A DNA stretch of 64,000 nt from the NCBI GenBank assembly GCA_900768435.1, contig CAAGCW010000019.1, positions 28,417 through 92,416 on the forward strand. Reading direction: 5' to 3'. This document shows, in pieces, positions 45,201 through 53,908 of the stretch. The translations under genes and the position numbers were made by a program. The notes under the pieces were generated by a model. The model saw only the letters and a program-made list of their open reading frames with translations, searched no databases and was not told the origin of the DNA. Numbering within the stretch: position 1 is the first letter of the stretch; every line of letters begins with the position of its first letter. This stretch comes from an uncultured Collinsella sp. Lineage in GTDB: Bacteria > Actinomycetota > Coriobacteriia > Coriobacteriales > Coriobacteriaceae.

Positions 45201-46106
45201 CTAGATGCTCAGCCAGCGATCGCCCTCGGCTCGGCAAAAGCCCTCACGCTCCAGGTCGGCTAGAATGCCCGCGACAAGTTCGCGCTCAACTGGCCCGCGA
45301 CCGGCTGCCGCTTCCATCTCGTTAACGCCCACCACGGCATCAGCAAGCGTAATTCCCGCCGGTTGGCCATCGCGCGCTGCCAGCAACATGCGCACGATAT
45401 GCGCGCGCTTTTGGCGACGTGAGCCCTCAAACTTTGATTGACGGCTATAGCCCGCCGACCGCCTGGACGGATTGGGCAGCGTCTTTTTAAGATACGCGCC
45501 GTAATCCAGCAACGCGTAATACCACGCGCGCGGCGTATCGGCATCGTCTTGAGGCGCGGCAAAGGGCGCAATCTCATCCGCCGCCGCACCAGGGGCCGCC
45601 GGACAGGCGGCTCGGATCAGCGGCACCAGCTCGCGATCGGGAACAGCCGGTACATCGGGAAAGAAGTGATGCAGAAAGACCGTGCGCACGTTGGTCTCCA
45701 GATACACGCCCGGAAGATCAAACGCAAACGACCGGATACCTTGCGCCGTTGCCGGGCCAATACCAGGCAGAGCGACCAAGTCACGCGTCTCGTGCGGAAA
45801 CTCCCCGCCCCAATCCTCTACGACCCGTTGAGCGGCCCCGTGAAGCGCCAGAGCGCGTCGGTTGTAGCCCATGCCCTGCCAAGCGTCCAAAACATCGGAA
45901 GGCGCGGCCTGGGCAAGCGCCTGCACGGTCGGAAAGCGATCGAGCCACGCCGGCATACGCGTCTCCACGCGTGGTACCTGTGTTTGCTGCAGCATGACCT
46001 CAGAAAGCCAAATGATGTACGGATCGCGCGTGCGGCGCCACGGAAGGTCGCGATAACGCAGAACCCCTTCCGAACGAATCATCGAACGAAAGGGGTCCTG
46101 AATCAT
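45201..46106 (-). CDS. MutY-like HhH-GPD DNA glycosylase lacking the Fe-S cluster
   Basis: 301 residues. Catalytic Glu36 (WLSEVMLQQTQV), helix-hairpin-helix LPGIGPATAQGI (113-124) and the overall order match A/G-specific adenine glycosylases, which remove A opposite 8-oxoG. Two departures: the usual catalytic Asp (DGNVKRV) is Glu137 in LETNVRTVF, and the C-terminal cysteines of the [4Fe-4S] loop are absent, replaced by a basic KFEGSRRQKR stretch. There is no NUDIX-like C-terminal domain. AAGGAG supports the start; the Rrf2 stop codon is 21 bp upstream. The two genes probably form one operon. Confidence 0.82.
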   Translation of the reverse strand: MIQDPFRSMIRSEGVLRYRDLPWRRTRDPYIIWLSEVMLQQTQVPRVETRMPAWLDRFPTVQALAQAAPSDVLDAWQGMGYNRRALALHGAAQRVVEDWGGEFPHETRDLVALPGIGPATAQGIRSFAFDLPGVYLETNVRTVFLHHFFPDVPAVPDRELVPLIRAACPAAPGAAADEIAPFAAPQDDADTPRAWYYALLDYGAYLKKTLPNPSRRSAGYSRQSKFEGSRRQKRAHIVRMLLAARDGQPAGITLADAVVGVNEMEAAAGRGPVERELVAGILADLEREGFCRAEGDRWLSI

Positions 46107-46127
46107 GGCTATGCTCCTTATGCGGCG

Positions 46128-46613
46128 CTATTCCTCCCGGCAAGCGCACGCGCAGGTGGCGTACTCGGGAAACGCTTCGCGGTCGGCGAACTTGGGATCG
46201 ACGGCCGGGAACTGGCGGTGAGCGACGATGTCGCCGAGCGAAACGGAATCGAGGTAATCGCGCATCAACGCTTGAGCTCCGGCCCACAGGGGATGATAGC
46301 AGCACGTGCCCATGCGTGCACAGTCGCCATCGGGTGCGGTGCAATCATTCATAACCATAGGGCCCTGAACGGCCTCGACGACCTGGCGGATGGTGACGTC
46401 GTCCGGACTGACCTTGAGACGCATGCCACCGTGGACGCCACGCAGGCTCTCCACAATACCGGCCTGGACCAAACCGTGCTGAATCGAGCGGGCAAACGAA
46501 TACGGAACATTGACCTCTTCGGCAGCGGTGCGAACAGAAAGCAAACGCTCCGGATCCTCGGCAAGCATCGCCAGCATACGAAGGGCGTAATCAGTCTTCC
46601 TCGATATGTCCAT
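46128..46613 (-). CDS. Rrf2-family transcriptional regulator
   Basis: 161 residues. Winged helix (MDISRKTDYALRMLAMLAEDPERLLSVRTAAEEVNVPYSFARSIQ region) and three cysteines, Cys91, Cys98 and Cys104/105, in the spacing used by NsrR/IscR to bind an iron-sulfur cluster. Additional CACAC at the C-terminus. Likely senses nitrosative or oxidative stress or iron-sulfur status and controls the glycosylase just downstream. AAAGGGG precedes ATG 46613. Confidence 0.9.
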   Translation of the reverse strand: MDISRKTDYALRMLAMLAEDPERLLSVRTAAEEVNVPYSFARSIQHGLVQAGIVESLRGVHGGMRLKVSPDDVTIRQVVEAVQGPMVMNDCTAPDGDCARMGTCCYHPLWAGAQALMRDYLDSVSLGDIVAHRQFPAVDPKFADREAFPEYATCACACREE

Positions 46614-46935
46614 TTTTCCCCTTTCAAGGAATACGAACAGCTCGAACGAGCTCCGGGGCCGAGCTTGTGTCGAGACGCTAAATGACCGCAGGACATCCAA
46701 ATGGTAAATCGGATATCCACTGAGTGCCGCGCTTGGAGCGAAATGCATCAGATGCGGCCTACAGTGCAATTTAGTATAACCTAACCCCCTGTCTCGTTGA
46801 ACAGGTGTTGCGCAACAAAGCTGTTGTTCAGACAGATAGACTTATTAGATTTTACTTGCGTTCCCGAAGGCGCGGGGATTCTGGGCGAAGATGCGCCAGG
46901 GCGATCGTTCTATCGAAACAAAGTGCATCAAACGC

Positions 46936-46960
46936 AAAAAGCCACGTCCGAAGACGTGGC
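46936..46960 (-). terminator. Terminator of tRNA-Asp
   Basis: GCCACGTC (46941-46948), CGAA, GACGTGGC (46953-46960), followed by TTTTTGCG on the minus strand, 11 bp after the tRNA CCA end. Confidence 0.88.
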
Positions 46961-46971
46961 TTTAATTGCGT

Positions 46972-47049
<78 letters not shown>

Positions 47050-47095
47050 AGGCAGACGTTCGCGTTTGTTTCCGCTCGCGTGCGCTGCGGGGATT

Positions 47096-47125
47096 AGTAT
47101 ACACAGAAGTCTGTCCGGCGCGCAA
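47096..47125 (-). promoter_or_regulatory. Promoter of tRNA-Asp
   Basis: On the minus strand TTGCGC (47120-47125), an 18-nt spacer and TATACT (47096-47101). Confidence 0.65.
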
Positions 47126-47157
47126 CAACTTTTTTGAAAAAATTTTTCGGTCCCTCC

Positions 47158-47300
47158 GGGAGGGTCTCCGGGGCTGGGGGCGGGGGTTAAGTTTGCTGCT
47201 CTACAGTCCTGCGAAAGACGGAAAGCAGATTAAGTGCTTTCCTTTGCGTGCGGAACTCGCGACAAACTTAACCCCCGCCCCCAGCCCCGGAGACCCTCCC
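47158..47300. repeat. Perfect 38-bp inverted repeat
   Basis: Arms 47158-47195 (begin GGGAGGGTCTCCGGGG, end GGGGGTTAAGTTTG) and 47263-47300 are exact complements, with a 67-nt loop. It lies in the 408-bp gap between the tRNA-Asp promoter and the terminator of the phosphodiesterase gene. No T-run, no ORF of note inside. Confidence 0.9.
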
Positions 47301-47418
47301 TGCCGTCACTTTGTTCGAGTCGTTGTTGTTCCTCGCCGCTTCGCGGCTCGGCGGCCCCGTTCTCCGCGGCGGGGTTTGTCTAAGGATCTTGCTGAAGCTC
47401 TGCCTTTGGCTCAAATGG

Positions 47419-47450
47419 AAACGGGGGACGCATCTGCATCCCCCGTTTTT
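47419..47450. terminator. Terminator of the phosphodiesterase gene
   Basis: AACGGGGGA and TCCCCCGTT arms around CGCATCTGCA; T-rich on both sides when read outward, so bidirectional. Confidence 0.75.
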
Positions 47451-47457
47451 GTTGCGG

Positions 47458-47925
47458 TTAGTCCAAGTCAATAAACTTGGTGCTTAGGATCTTGCCGTCT
47501 TTGACGAGCATTCTGGCCATGGTGGGGCCTCGGGTGCCTCTGGGGTAGCTGGCGCTGCCCGGGTTGAGGACTAAGCAGCGGCCCACTTGGGCTTCTTTGG
47601 TTACGTGGGTGTGACCGTTGATGGCTACGTCTACGGATCCCACCGGAAGGTCTTCGCGGTAGTGGGCTACGGCGAATTTGAGGCCTTCGTAGGTAAAGAG
47701 CGCAAGACGGTCTACATCGGGGCCGTAGTCGCGGTAGTAATCGTTGTTGCCCAATACGGCCCGCACGGGGGCGATGGTGCATAGGTGCTCGTAGTCCATC
47801 TCTGACGTGAGGTCGCCGGCGTGGATGATCAGGTCTGCGCCCTCAAGCTCATCCAAGAGCGCAGGCGATAAATAGCCGTGGGTGTCCGAGATGATGTCGA
47901 TACGCTTGGCGCTTGCGCTGTTCAT
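47458..47925 (-). CDS. YfcE/MJ0936-type metallophosphoesterase
   Basis: 155 residues. Cytoplasmic phosphodiesterase with two metals: DIISDTHGYL (Asp, His), IIHAGDLTS, GNNDYY and NGHTHV are the usual ligands in order. The natural substrate of this family is unclear. AAGGGATCCC precedes ATG 47925. A terminator separates it from the response regulator upstream. Confidence 0.92.
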   Translation of the reverse strand: MNSASAKRIDIISDTHGYLSPALLDELEGADLIIHAGDLTSEMDYEHLCTIAPVRAVLGNNDYYRDYGPDVDRLALFTYEGLKFAVAHYREDLPVGSVDVAINGHTHVTKEAQVGRCLVLNPGSASYPRGTRGPTMARMLVKDGKILSTKFIDLD

Positions 47926-47965
47926 GGGATCCCTTCCGCAAAAAAACGATTCGGCAGATACATAC

Positions 47966-48016
47966 AAAAAAGGCCCCACGGCCCCGCAGACGATGGGTCT
48001 ACAGGGCTGCGGGGCC
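47966..48016 (-). terminator. Terminator of the first LytTR regulator
   Basis: GGCCCCGCAG (47980-47989) and CTGCGGGGCC (48007-48016), then GTGGGGCCTTTTTTG on the minus strand. Confidence 0.88.
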
Positions 48017-48022
48017 AGTGTG

Positions 48023-48739
48023 CTAGAGACTCAGAGCCTTCTTGAGCGGCACGACGCGGCGGCGAGAAACCGGTACGCGTTCGTCGACGCCCGTAATGCC
48101 CAGCTGAATGGCGCCCGAGGGCACCGTCTCAACGTCCGTGACGCACGCTAGGTTGACGATATAGCGGCGGTGAACACGGAAGAAGCCAAAGTCGCAGAGC
48201 TTGGCCTCAAACTGCGCCAGCGAGGTCGTCGACAAAAAGCGATCATCGACGGTATAGATGCAGGAGTAATCGTCCTTTGCCATGATAAAGCGGATGTCAT
48301 CCACGGGAATGAGCACCTTGCGGCCGCCCTTTTCCACCGGGATACGCTCGATGGTCACTTTGCTGTCCGTAACCGGCTTGGCGCGTTGCATGACCTTCTC
48401 GATCGCGCGATCCAAGCGAGCTTCCTCGACAGGCTTCATCAGATAATCGACGGCATCGACGTCGAATGCCTCGACCGCATGGTCGCTATACGCAGTCACA
48501 AACACGATCGCCGGCGGATTTTTGAGCTTATGCAGCGCCTCGGCAAGTTGCAGACCCGAGGCACCAGGCATCGAGATATCGAGAAACACGACATCCACGC
48601 GACTTTCCATAAGCATCTCGATGGCGGAGCGGACGCTCGACGCCTCCGTGATCGTGCCGATCTTGCCCGTTTGCTCGAGCAAGAAGCGAAGCTCCGAGCG
48701 AGCCGGCGCCTCATCATCCACAATCATCGCACGCAGCAT
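48023..48739 (-). CDS. LytTR-family response regulator 1
   Basis: 238 residues. Receiver domain with Asp54 (VVFLDISMPG), followed by a LytTR DNA-binding domain (VLIPVDDIRFIMAKDDYSCIYT, FFRVHRRYIVNLACV). Transcribed directly after its histidine kinase (48812-50155). ATG 48739 has AAAGG about 10 nt upstream. About half identical by eye to the second regulator at 53909-54643. Target genes unknown. Confidence 0.92.
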   Translation of the reverse strand: MLRAMIVDDEAPARSELRFLLEQTGKIGTITEASSVRSAIEMLMESRVDVVFLDISMPGASGLQLAEALHKLKNPPAIVFVTAYSDHAVEAFDVDAVDYLMKPVEEARLDRAIEKVMQRAKPVTDSKVTIERIPVEKGGRKVLIPVDDIRFIMAKDDYSCIYTVDDRFLSTTSLAQFEAKLCDFGFFRVHRRYIVNLACVTDVETVPSGAIQLGITGVDERVPVSRRRVVPLKKALSL

Positions 48740-48811
48740 AGGGATAAAACCTTTCGTCAACTAACTACGCCGGGCATCCGTCGCATGACGTTGAGCCCGT
48801 AGCCTTTTATT

Positions 48812-50155
48812 TTACTCTTGAATGTCAAAGATGCTCTCTGACAAATCAAGATGAAGAAGCACTTTGGTGCCCTTGCCCGGCGCCGATTCGACACGCGTAT
48901 AGGAGTGCGGTCCAAAAAAGCGATGGATGCGCTCCGAAATATTGTGCATGGCCACACCGGCGCCGCCGCCCTGGGGAGAGCTGGCGTCGGGACGGGCAGA
49001 GCGCTCGTCAAACAGTCTGGCGGCGGTACCCTCATCCATGCCCACGCCATTATCGGCCACGGCAATCAAGATTGCATCCTCGCCGTCTTGGTGAACGGTC
49101 ACGTCGATCCTCAGGGCGTCGTCATCGCCCATACCATGACGCACGGCGTTCTCGACAATCGGCTGGATCACGAACGCCGGCACCAGCGTATCTTCCACGT
49201 CCTCGGACACATCGAACGTCGCAAGCACGCGGTCCTCGCCAAAGCGGGCCTTCTCAAAGGTAAGGTAGCGCTTGGTCTGCGCGACCTCGCGCGAGACCGG
49301 AATAAGCGATCCCGAGTTGTCGAGCGTGGCACGATAGAACGATGAGAACTCACGAAGCAGTTCGCGGGCCCGCAGCGGGTCGGTGCGCGTAAACGATGCA
49401 ATGGTGTTCAGTGTGTTGAACAGGAAGTGCGGGTTAATCTGCGCCTGCAGCGCACGCACCTCGGCGCGCGCTGTGAGTTCCTTTTGCACCTCGAGCTCGT
49501 GGATGGCGAGCTGCGTGGACAAGATCTCGGCAAAGCCCGAGGCAAGCGCGTACTGGGTACGATCGACGGCGCGCGGGGTCTTGTAGTAGAACTTGAGCGT
49601 GCCGACGGTGCGATCGCCCACCTTGATGGGGGCGATAATGCCGGCGGGGACTTGGTTGTGCGAGCCGTCCGAGCCCACGACATCCACCATACGGTTGAAC
49701 GACTGCACGATGCCATGTTCGATAACGTAGCGTGTGGCAAGCGTGTGGATGGGAGAATCTGGCAGTAGCTTTTCCTCAAACTCGCCCGCGCAGGCAAGCA
49801 CGTTGTCCTCGTCGGTGATGGCCACCGTCATGGCGCGCGTCTCGGGCAAAATGCGCTGGCACACCAAACGCGCCGACTCCTGCGTCAGACCGCCCTTAAT
49901 GTCCTCGAGCATGGCCGAGGCCACCGAGAGCGTCTCCTCGGTGTACTGGGAGCGCACCGAATCGGGATTGAGCGTCAAAAAGATAAAGATGCACAGAAAG
50001 ATGCACAGCAGCGCGCAGGCAATCACCGTGGCGATCGGCTCGATACCGGTCACCAGGGCAAAAATAAAGTACACCAGCACGCAAATGGCGCAGGCAACGG
50101 CAATGATGCGAAAGATTGATAATGAACTATCGCGCTGGGCGCGGCGGTCGATCAT
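48812..50155 (-). CDS. LytS-type sensor histidine kinase 1
   Basis: 447 residues. Two N-terminal membrane helices (residues ~13-62), a GAF-like cytoplasmic sensor (residues ~70-225, with VPAGIIAPIKVGDRTVGTLKFYY), His_kinase domain with phospho-His243 in NPHFLFNTLNTI, and an ATPase with QPIVENAVRHG and DNGVGM. The start codon overlaps the stop of the glycosyltransferase upstream (ATGA), so the two are translationally coupled. Partner of the regulator at 48023-48739. Confidence 0.92.
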   Translation of the reverse strand: MIDRRAQRDSSLSIFRIIAVACAICVLVYFIFALVTGIEPIATVIACALLCIFLCIFIFLTLNPDSVRSQYTEETLSVASAMLEDIKGGLTQESARLVCQRILPETRAMTVAITDEDNVLACAGEFEEKLLPDSPIHTLATRYVIEHGIVQSFNRMVDVVGSDGSHNQVPAGIIAPIKVGDRTVGTLKFYYKTPRAVDRTQYALASGFAEILSTQLAIHELEVQKELTARAEVRALQAQINPHFLFNTLNTIASFTRTDPLRARELLREFSSFYRATLDNSGSLIPVSREVAQTKRYLTFEKARFGEDRVLATFDVSEDVEDTLVPAFVIQPIVENAVRHGMGDDDALRIDVTVHQDGEDAILIAVADNGVGMDEGTAARLFDERSARPDASSPQGGGAGVAMHNISERIHRFFGPHSYTRVESAPGKGTKVLLHLDLSESIFDIQE

Positions 50156-51339
50156 TCGGTCCCCTCCAGGATACTGATCAGTTGTGCGTCACGCCAAAGC
50201 CCGTCCATGATCTTGGGCCAAAAGCTCTGGAAACGCAGGTAGCTTGCAGCGTTTTGGCGTGCATAGGTCTTTGCCTCGTCGATACCATGGCGCCAGATGC
50301 GCAGGTAGCCCTCATGCTCGCGGGTAAATACGCTGCGGACCATAGCGGTCTTGCGCACGCGGTCGTCGAGCTCGCGCGAAATCCACGGGCCCGGGTAGGG
50401 CATGAGCGATGCCGCCGTAACGGGAATGAGCTCCTTTTGATGCGCGGCGAATGTCAACTTGGCCCGTTCGTAGTACCAACGGTATACATCCTGCATAAAG
50501 CGCGGTGAGCGCTTTTCGGACTCCGGAGGCAGATGGCGCACGGTCCACTCGTTATCGAACCACACGTCGTAGCCAAACATGCGCATGTTAAAGAGGTAAT
50601 CCAAGTCCTCGCCGCGGGTGATAAACGGGTCAAAGGCCACACGCGTAAAGGCGCGGGCGTGCAGGGCCATCAGGCCGCCGCACACGTAGTTGGAGCGCGA
50701 GATGCGGGTGCCCGAGAGCGCCTTTTTCATCCAACGGTTGAACTCGATGCGCTTGGTCCACCAACGATGGCAGATGCCTGCCTTGTCCGTGGGAGCCAGC
50801 GGCGAGCCGTCGCGATCGTAGAAATAGCCGCTCTTGACCAAGATCGGCAAGCCCTGACGCGTCTGCTGCCCCAACGCATAGGTCGCGCGCTTCATAAAGT
50901 CGGCGTCGATGACAGTCTCATCGTCATCCAAAAAGATAACCGCGTCATGCCCCAGCACAGCGGCACAGGCCAGCCCCATGTTGCGGATGGCACCGTAGCC
51001 TCGCAGGCTCACGCACTCGCCCGAACCCTTGGGCGCGATCTGAGCAACCCGATCTGCGATGCGCGAGGCCTGGGTGTTGGTGACAACGGTGACCTTGAGC
51101 GTGGGATGCGCGTCGACAATCTCGTGCACACGCAGCGACACATCGGCTGTGGCAGAAACGGGACAGACCACCAAAAGGATGATGCGCGGGATGTCGCGCA
51201 CCTGCTCAAGCGAGGCCAGGCAGCGGTCGAGTTCGGGATTGTCGGCGTTGAGTCGTGTCGAATGGTCATAGGTGCCAGGGGCGTTTGCGCGAGCGTCATC
51301 GCCCGCCCAATACGTTGGAATCACGACCGTGGCGTTCAT
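50152..51339 (-). CDS. Family 2 glycosyltransferase
   Basis: 395 residues. GT-A fold: TVVIPTYWAG at the start, acidic metal motif VIFLDDDETV, GYGAIRNMGLACA donor region and RGEDLDYLFNMRMFGYDVWFDNEW acceptor region. Probably makes a cell-surface polysaccharide or glycolipid. No signal peptide or membrane helix. GGGAGGG precedes the ATG. First gene of an operon with a LytS/LytR pair, an unusual arrangement that suggests the two-component system controls surface glycan synthesis. Confidence 0.88.
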   Translation of the reverse strand: MNATVVIPTYWAGDDARANAPGTYDHSTRLNADNPELDRCLASLEQVRDIPRIILLVVCPVSATADVSLRVHEIVDAHPTLKVTVVTNTQASRIADRVAQIAPKGSGECVSLRGYGAIRNMGLACAAVLGHDAVIFLDDDETVIDADFMKRATYALGQQTRQGLPILVKSGYFYDRDGSPLAPTDKAGICHRWWTKRIEFNRWMKKALSGTRISRSNYVCGGLMALHARAFTRVAFDPFITRGEDLDYLFNMRMFGYDVWFDNEWTVRHLPPESEKRSPRFMQDVYRWYYERAKLTFAAHQKELIPVTAASLMPYPGPWISRELDDRVRKTAMVRSVFTREHEGYLRIWRHGIDEAKTYARQNAASYLRFQSFWPKIMDGLWRDAQLISILEGTE

Positions 51340-51360
51340 GCCTTACCCTCCCTGCAACAC

Positions 51361-51395
51361 AAAAACGGGACGCCGCCAAACACAGGCGACGCCCC
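51361..51395 (-). terminator. Terminator of the MFS gene
   Basis: On the minus strand GGGGCGTCGCC pairs with GGCGGCGTCCC (two G-U) and is followed by GTTTTTGTG. Confidence 0.7.
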
Positions 51396-51510
51396 GCGAC
51401 CTAGCTGACTCCATCATACCCACTTGGGCTAATCATTGTTCGAAAGTCAGAATGTTTATTGCGGATAACCCCAAAAGAGTATCGCGGCGGACGCAATTAC
51501 CGGCAAGTTC

Positions 51511-52770
51511 CTATGCGGCCTGCTCTGCCGTCTGAGACATGCGGGACAGACGGACCAGCAGCACAAAGCCCACCACCAGCAGCACGCCGATAGACAGGAC
51601 GCCCAGCGACGGGTTGCCGGTCAGCGAGGTGACGACCGACACCAGGAAGGTGCCCATAACGCTTGCATAGCGGCCAAAGATATCAAAGAAGCCGTAGTAC
51701 TCGTTGGACTTTTCCTTGGGAATAATGCGGCCAAAGTAGCTGCGGCTCAGCGCCTGCACGCCGCCTTGGAACAGGCCGACCAAAATGGCAAGCACCCAAA
51801 ACTCAAAGGCGGTCTTGAGGAAGAACGCGGCAAAGAGCACGATGCCCATATAGGCGGCGACGGCCACCAAGATCATATTGAGCGTGCCCACGCGACCGGC
51901 AAGCTTGCCGTAGATGATGGCGGACGGGAAGGCCACAAACTGCGTAACGAGCAGAGCCAGCACCAGTTGGGTCGAGTCGATGCCCAAAGCCGATCCATAG
52001 CTGGTTGCCATGGAAATGACCGTGTGCACGCCGTCGATGTAGAAGAAGAACGCGATCATGTAGACCAGCACGGTCTTGTTGTGGGCGATCTCGCGCATGG
52101 TGTGTCCGACCTCGGAGAACACGCCGCCCACGATGTGGCCGATGGTGTCCTCGGGACCACGCTCGCGACCGTACTTTTGCTTATAGGTGCGAATGAGCGG
52201 CAGGGTAAAGATGAGCCACCAGGCGCCGGTGATGACAAACGACAGACGCGTTGCCAGCATGGTGGGGATACCAAGAGCGGAACCACCCATGATAAGCGCC
52301 AGGCAGATGATGAACGGCACGGTGGAACCGATGTAGCCCCAGGCATAGCCCGAGCTGGACACGGCGTCCATGCGCTCGTCGGTGGTAATGTCGGGCAGCA
52401 TGGCGTCGTAGAACGTCATAGAAGAGTTAAGGCCGATGGTGCACAGCACGTACACGGTCAAAAATGCCATGGCGGACATTGGGATAGCCTGCGCCAGGCA
52501 AAGAACCAGGCCCGTGAGGAAGAAGCCCAAGAAGAACTTGATCTTGTTGCCGGCGTAATCGGCAAGCGCGCCCAGAATGGGCATGAGCATGGCAATGACC
52601 AGCGAGGCAATCGTCTGCGCGTTGCCCCAAGCGACCACCAGGTCTGCCGAGGAAGCACCGGTATTGATGGCGTTAAAGTAGATGGGCACCACCGAGGTAT
52701 TGAGCAGCACGAGGGCCGAGTTTCCCACATCGTACATGACCCAGTTACGCTCGAGCTTGGTGTATTTCAT
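51511..52770 (-). CDS. UMF1/ATG22-like MFS transporter
   Basis: 419 residues, twelve helices. The opening ERNWVMYDVGNSALVLLNTSVVPIYF and the block DERMDAVSSSGYAWGYIGS match the UMF1 family, related to yeast Atg22 amino-acid effluxers. The substrate is unknown. A second block GVQALSRSYFGRIIPKEKSNEYYGFFDIFGR is also characteristic. AAGGG precedes the ATG at some distance. Single gene. Confidence 0.9.
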   Translation of the reverse strand: MKYTKLERNWVMYDVGNSALVLLNTSVVPIYFNAINTGASSADLVVAWGNAQTIASLVIAMLMPILGALADYAGNKIKFFLGFFLTGLVLCLAQAIPMSAMAFLTVYVLCTIGLNSSMTFYDAMLPDITTDERMDAVSSSGYAWGYIGSTVPFIICLALIMGGSALGIPTMLATRLSFVITGAWWLIFTLPLIRTYKQKYGRERGPEDTIGHIVGGVFSEVGHTMREIAHNKTVLVYMIAFFFYIDGVHTVISMATSYGSALGIDSTQLVLALLVTQFVAFPSAIIYGKLAGRVGTLNMILVAVAAYMGIVLFAAFFLKTAFEFWVLAILVGLFQGGVQALSRSYFGRIIPKEKSNEYYGFFDIFGRYASVMGTFLVSVVTSLTGNPSLGVLSIGVLLVVGFVLLVRLSRMSQTAEQAA

Positions 52771-52871
52771 GGACAGGGACCCTTCGTATTCGCCCGATAT
52801 GCAGTTAGTTCATCGTACCCCAATTGCACAGAGGCACCGGTAAGGATTCGGCAAAGAGACAGGAGCGGACC

Positions 52872-53816
52872 CTACTCCTCGCGGTCGAACTCCTCGTCGG
52901 TGCCGAGCACGCGACCGCTGTAGTTGACGTGACTGGTCACGGCCTCCATGTCACCGGTCTCGATAAAACGCGCGACCGTGCACTCGTAATCGACCAGCGC
53001 GCGATCAAAGACCTCGGGGAAGCTCTCGTTCGAGACCTCATCGGTAAAGGGATTCTTCCATGTCAGATGGCCCAGATTGCCAGTGCGCTCGGGCAGCTCC
53101 GTCGTCACGCGATGGGCAAGGCCGTCGAGCAGCGAGTAGTCGTGCACCAAGCCCTCAATAAGCGAGATCGCGCGCGTCTTTACGGAGCCGGCCGGCTCAA
53201 TCGCACGGTAAAGTCGCTGCATATTGGCAACGGCAGCACCGTACTCCCCCGCCGGAATGTCAATGCCGTACACGCGTCCGGCAACATAGCTCATCAGCAC
53301 GCCGGCCACGCGATTGATGCGATCGGTGGTGACGATCTCGCCCGCCGGCGGGTAATCGTCGACCGTAGCGCCATCGCGCTTAAGCTGCAGCATCAGTACA
53401 TCCAGGTCGCTCTCGATCACGGCATGGACCTGACTGCTCGAATCCTCAAGCTCTGAATCGGACTCCACGATGCCAAACTGCTGCTCATAGACAAAGGGAT
53501 GGGCGTTGCGGTCGAGCACGTAATGAGACAGCAGGCCCAGCGCAAAGGCGCGACCCAAGCTGGCGTCGCGCGGCAGCAGATGCGACACGCCGTCGCGCAG
53601 GCACGCGAACTGGCGAGACATGCGCGAGCGATGCATGACCTGCGCCAGCAGCGTACAGTCGGAAACACGCGGTGTCAGAATGTGAAAGAAAAACGGGTCG
53701 GGACCTTGGTTGCCCAAGATAAAGGCAATGCGCTCTTCATCGGACGTGATGACGCCCTGCGGAAGACGGTCGATGCTTTCCTCGCCAAACAGATGATGGG
53801 TGATAAGCGCGGGCAT
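52872..53816 (-). CDS. Zinc-dependent phospholipase C family protein
   Basis: 314 residues. The zinc ligands of the family are visible: MPALITHHLFGEES at the start, GNQGPDPFFFH, and LGLLSHYVLDRNAHPF. No signal peptide, so it probably acts in the cytoplasm, unlike secreted clostridial enzymes. The function of this cytoplasmic branch is unknown. ATG 53816 follows AAAGGATCATT. Downstream of the second LytTR pair on the same strand. Confidence 0.88.
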   Translation of the reverse strand: MPALITHHLFGEESIDRLPQGVITSDEERIAFILGNQGPDPFFFHILTPRVSDCTLLAQVMHRSRMSRQFACLRDGVSHLLPRDASLGRAFALGLLSHYVLDRNAHPFVYEQQFGIVESDSELEDSSSQVHAVIESDLDVLMLQLKRDGATVDDYPPAGEIVTTDRINRVAGVLMSYVAGRVYGIDIPAGEYGAAVANMQRLYRAIEPAGSVKTRAISLIEGLVHDYSLLDGLAHRVTTELPERTGNLGHLTWKNPFTDEVSNESFPEVFDRALVDYECTVARFIETGDMEAVTSHVNYSGRVLGTDEEFDREE

Positions 53817-53908
53817 AATGATCCTTTCGATTTCATTCGATTCCACCCATTATGCCCACCGCGCGCCCATGCCAAACCTGCGATGGTAAACGACGACACG
53901 CAAGCCTC

